15,016 nt of DNA from a bacterium (GTDB lineage: Bacteria; JAMCPX01): NCBI GenBank assembly GCA_021789095.1, contig JAJYJX010000042.1, positions 1-15,016 on the forward strand. Direction: 5' to 3'. The position numbers and the translations under genes are program-made. Shown here in pieces: positions 7,024 through 12,528 of this stretch (positions are counted from its first letter, which is position 1; every line of letters starts with the position of its first letter). The notes below the pieces were generated by a model that made no database searches, was not told the origin of the DNA, and was given only the letters and a program-made list of their open reading frames with translations.

Positions 7024-7677
7024 TTACAGCGTCTCCATATCTTTCTGAACCCTCTGTTCCACGATCTGCACGATGAGTCTTCTCATGCTTTCTATGTCAT
7101 ACATGAACGGGTCTATGTGACGGAGCCTCTCAGAGAGCTCTTTTTCATCTGCCTTGTCACTCAGCCACGTCGAGAAATCATCCGGTCCGTATATACCACG
7201 GCTCCTCCCCTCATAAAAATGATAATATATCGAGCTGCTATCGACATATTTCAATGCCTGTAAAAACTCGGCCAGGTTGTGGGCAACAATACCGGTCGGG
7301 AATATAATGGTCGCCGATTCGTTGAAATAGAATTCGTTACCTCTCAAAGCGGGCCTTGGCTCGGGGAAATGCCCGAGATAGTCTTTGATTACGCCCACGA
7401 TGCGTGTTCTGAGCTCGGATATTTTATCAAAGGTATAGGGATCTATGATAGAGAGATGCTCCGACAATGTTTTTTCCTCCAGAGCTTCGCCCACCCATTG
7501 AGCAAAGTCATTGGTATATTCAAGGATGTGTCCTTTTAAAAAATATTGATACGTGTGATGAAAGATGGACGCATCACTCACCTCTTTAATACCGAGTACC
7601 AGCTCTCTGATTGTGGCCGCCTTCTGCTGTGTGGCCTTGAGTATGCTGGTACACTGTTTAAAAATGAATAACTGCAT
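7024..7677 (-). CDS. DUF5752-type protein with internal duplication
   Basis: The product is 217 residues from ATG 7677; a TTG at 7704 would add nine residues but has no ribosome site. It is soluble and largely helical, and built of two similar halves, about 6-101 and 117-210. Each runs F.(x)..(helix)..L..I/L..V..SSI..H...(F/Y)..G...(E/Y)..(D)DF..W......E..L.E.L..IDP(Y/F)..D....R..IV. It resembles the DUF5752 family, which I recall next to TreT-like glycosyltransferases. No catalytic signature is visible. As first gene of the trehalose operon, abutting treT with no gap, it may be a regulator or partner subunit of TreT. That role is inference only. Confidence 0.7.
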   Translation of the reverse strand: MQLFIFKQCTSILKATQQKAATIRELVLGIKEVSDASIFHHTYQYFLKGHILEYTNDFAQWVGEALEEKTLSEHLSIIDPYTFDKISELRTRIVGVIKDYLGHFPEPRPALRGNEFYFNESATIIFPTGIVAHNLAEFLQALKYVDSSSIYYHFYEGRSRGIYGPDDFSTWLSDKADEKELSERLRHIDPFMYDIESMRRLIVQIVEQRVQKDMETL

Positions 7678-7708
7678 TCTCTCGCCCCGCTTTAAGCGTT
7701 CCAATAAT

Positions 7709-7735
7709 AGAATAATATAAGCCCGAAATGTCCAA
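7709..7735 (-). promoter_or_regulatory. possible promoter of the osmolyte operon
   Basis: Minus strand: TTGGAC (7735-7730), 15-base spacer, TATTCT (7714-7709), about 32 bases before ATG 7677. The elements resemble a sigma-70 promoter with a short spacer. It lies just downstream of a likely efp terminator, where an independent promoter would be needed. Confidence 0.28.
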
Positions 7736-7736
7736 T

Positions 7737-7770
7737 AAAAAGCCTTGGGAGCTTCTTGCCTGTTTAAGGC
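7737..7770 (-). terminator. likely terminator after efp
   Basis: On the minus strand GCCTT (7770-7766) pairs with AAGGC (7746-7742) around a 19-base loop and is followed by five T. The stem is short, but the strong GC hairpin directly upstream (7770-7808) could add to the stop. It separates the efp operon from the osmolyte operon. Confidence 0.4.
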
Positions 7771-7808
7771 CCCCCGCTGTCAACAGCTGGGGGGGGTGCA
7801 GCGGGGGG
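7770..7808. repeat. GC-rich inverted repeat between efp and the DUF5752 gene
   Basis: CCCCCCGCTG (7770-7779) pairs perfectly with CAGCGGGGGG (7799-7808), and the 19-base loop contains a run of eight G (7789-7796). It is a very stable hairpin on either strand. It could help transcription stop after efp, shield the 3' end, or be a dispersed palindromic element. Confidence 0.55.
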
Positions 7809-7843
7809 ACGTGATCAAATCGTCTCCCTATGCCCGACGGGTT

Positions 7844-8416
7844 TTACTTCTTTGTCTGCACCCGTTCTATGTACTTGCCTTCCGTTGTATCAACCTTGAT
7901 CCTTGTGCCCACCTCTATGAACTGGGGCACCTGTACAACAAGCCCAGTTTCGAGCTTCGCGGGTTTTGTGGTGTTTGTAAGGGTTGCCGTTTTAAGGGTT
8001 GGTTCTGTTTCAACAACATCAAGTTCCACGGTCATCGGCAATTCAATGGTTACAGGCTTTCCCTCATAAAACGAAATGGTCACCTTCGAGTTTGGCACAA
8101 TGTACTTGATTTCATCCCCGACTATGTCCTCCCCGAGAGTGTACTGTTCATAGGTCTCCGTATCCATGAACACATAGTGCTCTTCTTCTCTGTACAGGTA
8201 CTCCATCTCTTTTTCATCGAAAGAAACCTTCTCTACCTTGTCCTCGGGCCTGAACCTGTTTTCCAGGTTTGAATTTGTCTTTATGTTCTTTAATTTTGTC
8301 TGAACCATGCCGCGCCAGTTGCCCGGCGTAACATGGTTTACATTCAGAACCCTGTAAAGTTCCTTGTTAAACTCTATAACCATCCCGATCCTTATCGCAG
8401 TTGCAGCTATGATCAT
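7844..8416 (-). CDS. efp: elongation factor P (variant loop without the modified lysine)
   Basis: The product is 190 residues, the normal EF-P length, with the KOW-like N domain and two OB domains. The C-terminal region GLVVQVPQFIEVGTRIKVDTTEGKYIERV is typical. EF-P binds between the ribosomal P and E sites and relieves stalling at proline runs. Most EF-Ps carry PGKG at the tip of the first-domain loop, with the lysine post-translationally modified. Here the tip reads TPGNWRGM (30-37), with asparagine at the lysine position. ATG 8416 has AGGAGG 4 bases upstream, overlapping the stop of the aldehyde dehydrogenase gene. It is the last gene of the hadA-hadB-ALDH-efp run. Confidence 0.93.
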   Translation of the reverse strand: MIIAATAIRIGMVIEFNKELYRVLNVNHVTPGNWRGMVQTKLKNIKTNSNLENRFRPEDKVEKVSFDEKEMEYLYREEEHYVFMDTETYEQYTLGEDIVGDEIKYIVPNSKVTISFYEGKPVTIELPMTVELDVVETEPTLKTATLTNTTKPAKLETGLVVQVPQFIEVGTRIKVDTTEGKYIERVQTKK

Positions 8417-8424
8417 GCTTCCTC

Positions 8425-10023
8425 CTAAAAAATTTTTTTGCGGGATTTAGAGTTTAACAACAATTTTCCTGCATTTGTAAGATTTTTTATTTTTGCGGCT
8501 GCACCCGTGCCAAATGCGGATGTCAGATTTTTGAACAAGTCGTATTTTTCACGCGAGTAAGGGAAAAACCACGGCCTGCGGCTCATCGAATCCGGGAAAT
8601 GATCCACATTTATATGATAAGGCACGACCATTTCCATCAAGCCGATCTTTGAATGCGTCCTGCCGATACCGCTGTCCTTAATGCCTCCCCACGGCGTTTC
8701 CGGCAGGCCGTAGGTATATGCATGTTCATTGACGGTAACCGTACCCGCGTTGATCTGCCGTGCAATGGCCTCCCCTCTTTCCCTGTCCTTGGTCCATACC
8801 GATGCTGTCAGTCCATACACGGTGTCATTTGCGAACTCAATTGCTTCTTTTTCATCCTTGAAAACCATGATAGGCAGAAGCGGACCGAAGGTCTCTTCCG
8901 TCATGCACTTCATTGAATGATTAACGTTGGTAAGCACGGTGGGGGGATAGAAAAAGCCTTTCAGTTCTTTCATGCGCATTCCGCCGGTCTGTACATTTGC
9001 CCCTTTCTGCCGTGCATCCCCGACATGCTCTTCAACGATCTTCAGCTGTCCCTCATTCACCATCGGCCCCATCTCGACATTGAAATCCGTGTCCTGCCCG
9101 ATCCTGAGCTTGCGCGTTTTTTCTACGACCAGTTTTATGAATTCGTCTGCAATCTCACTGGACACATAAACACGCTCTACAGAAGCACATACCTGTCCCG
9201 CATTCATAAATGCGCCCCAGACAGCCCCGTTTGCAGCAAGTTCAACATTGGTATCCCTGCATACTACCATGGGGTCCTTGCCTCCAAGTTCAAGCACAAC
9301 GGGTATAAGATATTTTGAAGCTGCCTCCATAACCTGCCTTCCGACAGGCACACTGCCTGTAAAGATAACCTTTCTTATCCCTGGACCTATCATGCTCTTG
9401 CCTACTGCACTGCCAGGTGCTGCCACAAAATTGAACACGCCCTCGGGCAGTCCTGCCGCATTGAACAGCTCTTCTATTTTTTTGCCTATAAAGATCACGT
9501 CGGATGCCGGTTTGAATACAACCGTATTGCCTGCAAGCAGGGCAAGTACAATTTCGCTCATGGGGATGGAAAAAGGGTAATTCCACGGTGATATGACCGC
9601 TACAGCACCGTAAGGCCTGTAGCTCATTTTGCTTGATTTCACGCCTCTTGCCAGGTGCAGGGGTATGGGTTCATCCGCAAGAATCTTCTCTGCCCGTTTT
9701 ACAAAGTAGTCTATCAGATCAACAACAAGCATTGTTTCGGCTATACATGCCTCTATCCGCGGTTTCCCCATTTCCTTTGAGATGATCTCTGCAATATCAT
9801 CATAATTCTTGATGATCAGATCCTTAACCGCGACAAGATATTCCCCTCTCTGTTCCATGGTCAAACCCGACCAGCCCGCAAACGCCTTGTTAGCCATGTC
9901 TACCTTTTGCCTGATATCTCCTTCGTCCATGATCTTCATCTCGCCTACAGGCTCAAGCGTTGCGGGGTTTATGGATACAAAATACCTTTCCCCGTTTTTG
10001 GTAACAGTACCTTTAAGGCTCAT
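8425..10023 (-). CDS. NAD(P)-dependent aldehyde dehydrogenase
   Basis: The product is 532 residues of the ALDH superfamily, oxidising an aldehyde to an acid. Motifs: SPWNYPF (145-151, N148), FKPASD (170-175), FTGS (221-224), ELGGKDP (245-251, general base E245), the catalytic cysteine C279 in NAGQVCASVERVYV, EETFGP (376-381) and PWGGIKDSGIGR. About 60 residues follow the usual end, starting SRRPWFFPYS; this extended tail is seen in a subgroup of bacterial ALDHs, and its basic end might touch a membrane. The substrate cannot be read. ATG 10023 matches the family start; a GTG at 10038 is the alternative. The ribosome site is a run of nine G directly upstream. It follows hadB-like by 27 bases and precedes efp by 8. 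Confidence 0.9.
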   Translation of the reverse strand: MSLKGTVTKNGERYFVSINPATLEPVGEMKIMDEGDIRQKVDMANKAFAGWSGLTMEQRGEYLVAVKDLIIKNYDDIAEIISKEMGKPRIEACIAETMLVVDLIDYFVKRAEKILADEPIPLHLARGVKSSKMSYRPYGAVAVISPWNYPFSIPMSEIVLALLAGNTVVFKPASDVIFIGKKIEELFNAAGLPEGVFNFVAAPGSAVGKSMIGPGIRKVIFTGSVPVGRQVMEAASKYLIPVVLELGGKDPMVVCRDTNVELAANGAVWGAFMNAGQVCASVERVYVSSEIADEFIKLVVEKTRKLRIGQDTDFNVEMGPMVNEGQLKIVEEHVGDARQKGANVQTGGMRMKELKGFFYPPTVLTNVNHSMKCMTEETFGPLLPIMVFKDEKEAIEFANDTVYGLTASVWTKDRERGEAIARQINAGTVTVNEHAYTYGLPETPWGGIKDSGIGRTHSKIGLMEMVVPYHINVDHFPDSMSRRPWFFPYSREKYDLFKNLTSAFGTGAAAKIKNLTNAGKLLLNSKSRKKIF

Positions 10024-10027
10024 ATTG

Positions 10028-10036
10028 CCCCCCCCC
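10028..10036 (-). promoter_or_regulatory. nine-G tract as ribosome-binding region of the aldehyde dehydrogenase gene
   Basis: On the minus strand nine consecutive G lie 4 bases before ATG 10023 and just after an in-frame GTG (10038). The tract serves as the only purine-rich ribosome site. Long G runs slip in replication, so its length could alter spacing or the frame of a GTG-initiated product. Confidence 0.5.
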
Positions 10037-10050
10037 ACTATCCGGTATTG

Positions 10051-10446
10051 TTATCCTATCTCAACATCTGCAAAGGCGTTGTTGATGACCTCATCACCGG
10101 TTTGCTTTTTTGCAACAAGCTCGCAGTGCGCAATATTGTTTTCGATCTTCGCTACCTTGCCTGTTATTGTTACAGTATCCTCGGGCAAAACAGGCTTTGC
10201 AAATCTTACCTTAATCTTTTTTACCTTGTACGGGTCGTGTGACCAGTCGGATACCGTCTGCATAACGAATGCCATGGTACACAGCCCCTGCAGGATCGCG
10301 CCTCCGAGTCCTACCATCTTTCCGAACTCTGCATCTATGTGTATTGGATTAAAATCACCCGATGCACCTGCGTAGAAAATAGGCCTGTATTTATCAACCT
10401 CTTTCTGTAGTGTGAATTCATCTCCAACCTTTGTATTTAAAGCCAT
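10051..10446 (-). CDS. MaoC-type (R)-hydroxyacyl dehydratase, catalytic HadB-like subunit
   Basis: The product is 131 residues, a single hot-dog domain. It carries the hydratase-2 motif in full, AGASGDFNPIHIDAEFG (26-42), with catalytic D31 and H36. The reaction is reversible dehydration of (3R)-hydroxyacyl thioesters to trans-2-enoyl thioesters. AAGGAGG lies 6 bases before ATG 10446; a longer frame starting upstream would read through that site. It follows the HadA-like gene by 13 bases, so the pair probably forms a HadA-HadB type heterodimer. Whether it works on acyl-CoA or acyl-ACP is not visible. Confidence 0.87.
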   Translation of the reverse strand: MALNTKVGDEFTLQKEVDKYRPIFYAGASGDFNPIHIDAEFGKMVGLGGAILQGLCTMAFVMQTVSDWSHDPYKVKKIKVRFAKPVLPEDTVTITGKVAKIENNIAHCELVAKKQTGDEVINNAFADVEIG

Positions 10447-10459
10447 GTAAACCTCCTTT

Positions 10460-10900
10460 TCACCTTCTAATAACAAATGTCCATTTGCCCCTGGTCACTA
10501 CCTTGCCGTCCGATTTCCTCTTTGCTATGCCGCCGACAACAACAAAGTCTTTGTCGCTCTTCTCATAGATATCGGCTACGTAAGCCTCTGTTTCTATTAC
10601 ATCCCCGGGTCTTATTACATCCACGAATTCGAATTCCTGCTCCCCGTGAACGAGCATGGGAAGGTTTAATGCAAGCTCTCTATCAAACATTGCCTGCGCA
10701 ACCGCATCCTTTGTATACACGACAGCAAACATAGGCGGACTGATAATGCCCTTGTAAGGGCTCTGCCTGGCCTTTTGCTCGTCAATGTAAAGAGGGTTGA
10801 GGTCGCCTACAGCTGTCGCGTACTCTTTGATCTTCTCCCTGCATACCTCATACTCAACCGGAGGGTATTTCTTACCGATAAATTTTTTGTCTACAGCCAT
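10460..10900 (-). CDS. FAS1-like dehydratase domain protein, HadA-like partner subunit
   Basis: The product is 146 residues with the N-terminal MaoC/FAS1-like hot-dog domain (GKKYPPVEYEV, then YATAVGDLNPLYID at 27-40, and GIISPPMFAVV at 51-61). The hydratase motif is kept except that the catalytic histidine is tyrosine (NPLY, Y38), as expected for the substrate-holding, non-catalytic subunit of HadAB-type enzymes. AGGAGG lies just upstream of ATG 10900. It is the first gene of the four-gene run ending with efp. Confidence 0.86.
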   Translation of the reverse strand: MAVDKKFIGKKYPPVEYEVCREKIKEYATAVGDLNPLYIDEQKARQSPYKGIISPPMFAVVYTKDAVAQAMFDRELALNLPMLVHGEQEFEFVDVIRPGDVIETEAYVADIYEKSDKDFVVVGGIAKRKSDGKVVTRGKWTFVIRR

Positions 10901-11041
10901 TTTTAACCTCCTTTATTTTTTTATACTATCTGTTTACTTTTGCAATGTCCACATTTTCCGTTCAAACGGCCTGAAATTCATGCTCAGGCTCTCTATCGAG
11001 GATCTGCCTCTGTTTAAATCCCTTAACAAATGCACGCACAA

Positions 11042-11068
11042 TTTATATAAGCTTGACAAAAATGTCAA
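11042..11068 (-). promoter_or_regulatory. palindromic promoter/operator upstream of the hadA-like operon
   Basis: TTGACAAAAATGTCAA (11053-11068) is a perfect inverted repeat with a 4-base centre, so each strand carries a TTGACA -35 box. On the minus strand TTGACA (11068-11063) is followed, after 15 bases, by TATAAA (11047-11042), about 140 bases before ATG 10900. On the plus strand TTGACA is followed after 17 bases by GTTATT. The palindrome suits a dimeric repressor. Confidence 0.33.
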
Positions 11069-11138
11069 ACATTACGTTATTCTTTATATCTCAGGGTAAG
11101 GGCATTATAGAACTGATTCCCGAAGGACAGCGCAGTAA

Positions 11139-11217
11139 ACCCCGTGAGAAGTTCTTCAGTCAGCTCCTGAGCTATGATGGGTGACATAGTTACAAACAGG
11201 TAAGCTTCTAACGGGGT
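11139..11217. repeat. long-range inverted repeat, possible structured RNA
   Basis: ACCCCGTGAGAAG (11139-11151) and CTTCTAACGGGGT (11205-11217) pair over 13 positions with one mismatch. Inside are the palindrome AGCTCCTGAGCT (11162-11173) and the alternative stem CTATG (11172-11176)/CATAG (11185-11189). I do not recognise a known RNA family. Confidence 0.4.
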
Positions 11218-11225
11218 AAAATTGT

Positions 11226-11252
11226 GCAGCGGCAGTTTTTTCCCGCCGCTGC
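11226..11252 (-). terminator. GC hairpin after the SWIB gene, possible terminator
   Basis: GCAGCGGC (11226-11233) and GCCGCTGC (11245-11252) form a perfect 8-bp stem with an 11-base loop, 41 bases beyond the SWIB gene stop. On the minus strand it is followed by ACAATTTT, a poor U tract, so termination is plausible but not certain. Confidence 0.38.
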
Positions 11253-11292
11253 GTTTGAAGATATGTTATAAAAAAACCAATGATGAGGCAGA

Positions 11293-11577
11293 CTATCCCA
11301 GGTGCTTGTTTACAAGTTTCGTCATCTCAAACATTGATACCGTCTTCTTCCCTCCGAACACTGCTTTAAGGCTCTCATCTGCATTGATGTTTCTCCTGTT
11401 CTTCGTGTCCTGAAGCTTGTGCTTTTTGATATACTCCCACAGCTTCTTAACTACCTGTGTTCTGGGCAGGGGCCTGCTGCCGACTATCACTGCCAGCTCT
11501 TCGCTGATTTCCATGGGCTTCATGAACTCAGGGTTTGGCTTCCTCTTGGATTTTGCTTTTTTCTTCTTTGCTACCAT
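11293..11577 (-). CDS. small SWIB/MDM2-domain protein
   Basis: The product is 94 residues with a very basic N-terminal tail (VAKKKKAKSKRKPNP, 2-16) followed by a SWIB fold from about 20 to the end: MEISEELAVIVGSRPLPRTQ, VVKKLWEYIKKHKLQD, NRRNINADESLKAVFGGKKTVSMFEMTKLVNKHL. SWIB domains occur in eukaryotic chromatin-remodelling complexes and in chlamydial and some other bacterial small proteins. The lysine-rich tail suggests DNA or RNA binding. AGGAGG lies 5 bases before ATG 11577. It stands as a single gene between hairpins. Identification is good; the bacterial function is not established from this sequence. Confidence 0.85.
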   Translation of the reverse strand: MVAKKKKAKSKRKPNPEFMKPMEISEELAVIVGSRPLPRTQVVKKLWEYIKKHKLQDTKNRRNINADESLKAVFGGKKTVSMFEMTKLVNKHLG

Positions 11578-11598
11578 TTTCTCCTCCTTTATATTTTT

Positions 11599-11622
11599 GT
11601 ATGTTTATTACATCAAACATAC
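11599..11622. promoter_or_regulatory. inverted repeat upstream of the SWIB gene, possible operator
   Basis: GTATGTTT (11599-11606) and AAACATAC (11615-11622) are perfect 8-bp arms around an 8-base centre, 22 bases before the SWIB start. The symmetry and position fit a dimeric regulator site in the SWIB promoter region. Confidence 0.4.
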
Positions 11623-11666
11623 CGTATAATGTTAGTAGTATCTATTTATTAAGCATTATCATGGGG

Positions 11667-11702
11667 AAAAAACAATAGAAATCTTCACGGGGTGTAAGAT
11701 TT
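11667..11702 (-). terminator. intrinsic terminator after the 188-residue protein gene
   Basis: On the minus strand AAATCTT, one bulged A and CAC pair with GTG and AAGATTT around a CCC loop, and a T6 run follows a few bases later (11672-11667). It begins 4 bases after the stop of the gene at 11707. Confidence 0.65.
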
Positions 11703-11706
11703 TAAT

Positions 11707-12273
11707 TTATTTTCCTTTGGACTTAAAATGAAAACGCAGCTCTGTAACCGGATCCCCATTACATTGACATTTGAGGATCTCTGATGTTACATCTTGATAT
11801 CCGCACATTCTTAAATATTGCTCCATCCATCCCTGTGTGCTTTTTACATGCGCCATTTCAATATCTTGAAAATCTTTTATAACCATTAAGATCTCATTAT
11901 CAGAGGGAAAATGCATTTCTGTTTTTCCAACGTCATAATAGCTGCTCCATAAAGCCATGCCCTGCATAATTAATACTTGAGGATTGGGATTGCCTACAAA
12001 ACCTTTGAATATAGTGGAAAGATCACGCTGTGCCGATAACCTTCCCTGCTCTATGCAATAAGAAAGATCGCCGGAGCCATAATTTTTATCGACCGCCCTT
12101 AACAAATCCGGCAACAATCTGTAAGGATACCAGCCTGCTGGAAGGATATGCTCTTCCATGTATTTTCTTGTCTCCGGAGGCAACGTATCCATTATCTTCT
12201 GCATAGCCTCTTTTTTGCCTCTTTTTATAAACTTGATCAAACCAAGAACTAAAAAGCCCTTCACCTGTGACAT
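11707..12273 (-). CDS. conserved protein of unknown function, possibly V4R/heme-NO-binding-like
   Basis: The product is 188 residues, soluble, without signal or clear membrane segments. Features: PPETRKYMEEHILPAGWYPYRLLPDLLRAVDK near 32-63, a G-R-x-(S/A)-A-x-R-D stretch, a central ALWSSYYDVGKTEM, and a late G-W-M-E-Q-Y-L-R-M-C-G-Y segment ending in CQCNGDPVTELRFHFK. The order (WYP near the front, long helices, C-x-C-x-GDP then alternating residues at the end) recalls the V4R-type fold and the myxobacterial TIGR02265 paralogue family. I hold this loosely. AAGGAGG sits 5 bases before ATG 12273. It has its own terminator and appears monocistronic, divergent from the TetR gene. Confidence 0.6.
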   Translation of the reverse strand: MSQVKGFLVLGLIKFIKRGKKEAMQKIMDTLPPETRKYMEEHILPAGWYPYRLLPDLLRAVDKNYGSGDLSYCIEQGRLSAQRDLSTIFKGFVGNPNPQVLIMQGMALWSSYYDVGKTEMHFPSDNEILMVIKDFQDIEMAHVKSTQGWMEQYLRMCGYQDVTSEILKCQCNGDPVTELRFHFKSKGK

Positions 12274-12528
12274 ACAGCCCTCCTTTTTTTTACCTTATAA
12301 TACCTGTACTATAAGTCAACCTGCCGACTGTTTGGGTAAAAGACCGGGGCTTGTTCGGGGTTGACCCTGAGAGGCAACTTATCACCGCGCCTTGAAAGGC
12401 GTGGTTTGACACCGCCGAATGGGTCAACGGGTGATTTCTAGTGGAGGAAACTAAAAATACTTTAATAGTTGACTTGTTTCTATTAGGTATTATACTTTCC
12501 TTTATTCGCTATTCTATACAGGGAATAT
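12274..12528. other. divergent intergenic region with repeated GTTGAC motifs and hairpins
   Basis: GTTGAC or its complement occurs at 12315-12320, 12360-12365, 12423-12428 and 12468-12473, with TTGAC also at 12406-12410. GTTGACCC (12360-12367) pairs with GGGTCAAC (12421-12428), enclosing a 9-bp hairpin with one G-U pair and a TGAA loop (12384-12405). ATCACC (12381-12386) could instead pair with GGTGAT (12430-12435). It separates two divergently transcribed genes, so operators or a small RNA are possible. Confidence 0.4.
12469..12496 (+). promoter_or_regulatory. sigma-70 promoter of the tetR-efflux operon
   Basis: TTGACT (12469-12474), 16-base spacer, TATACT (12491-12496), 32 bases before ATG 12529. 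Both boxes differ from consensus by one base. The -35 box overlaps the last of the GTTGAC motifs, so self-repression by the TetR protein is plausible. Confidence 0.65.

Larger units (their letters stand above)
10901..11292. other. 392-bp intergenic region with structure and no confident gene
   Basis: It holds a possible divergent promoter/operator (11042-11068), a 6-bp hairpin (GCCTGA 10969-10974 with TCAGGC 10984-10989), a long-range stem (11139-11151 with 11205-11217) and a GC hairpin (11226-11252). Two short overlapping frames exist: plus 11062-11184 (40 aa) and minus 11077-11187 (36 aa, in a frame open back to about 11265). Neither has a ribosome site. The minus frame reads like protein (TEELLTGFTALSFGNQFYNA) and could be a gene remnant, but I recognise neither. 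Confidence 0.45.

Noticed and set aside
7745-8272. Plus-strand open frame of 175 residues
   Set aside because: Antisense to efp and begins inside the GC hairpin; no ribosome site or recognisable domain.
10797-11099. Plus-strand open frame of 100 residues
   Set aside because: Its first third is antisense to the HadA-like gene and the rest runs through the promoter region; no ribosome site.
11062-11184. Plus-strand 40-codon frame in the intergenic region
   Set aside because: The ATG lies within the TTGACA palindrome and no ribosome site precedes it; I do not recognise the peptide, so it is not called as a gene.
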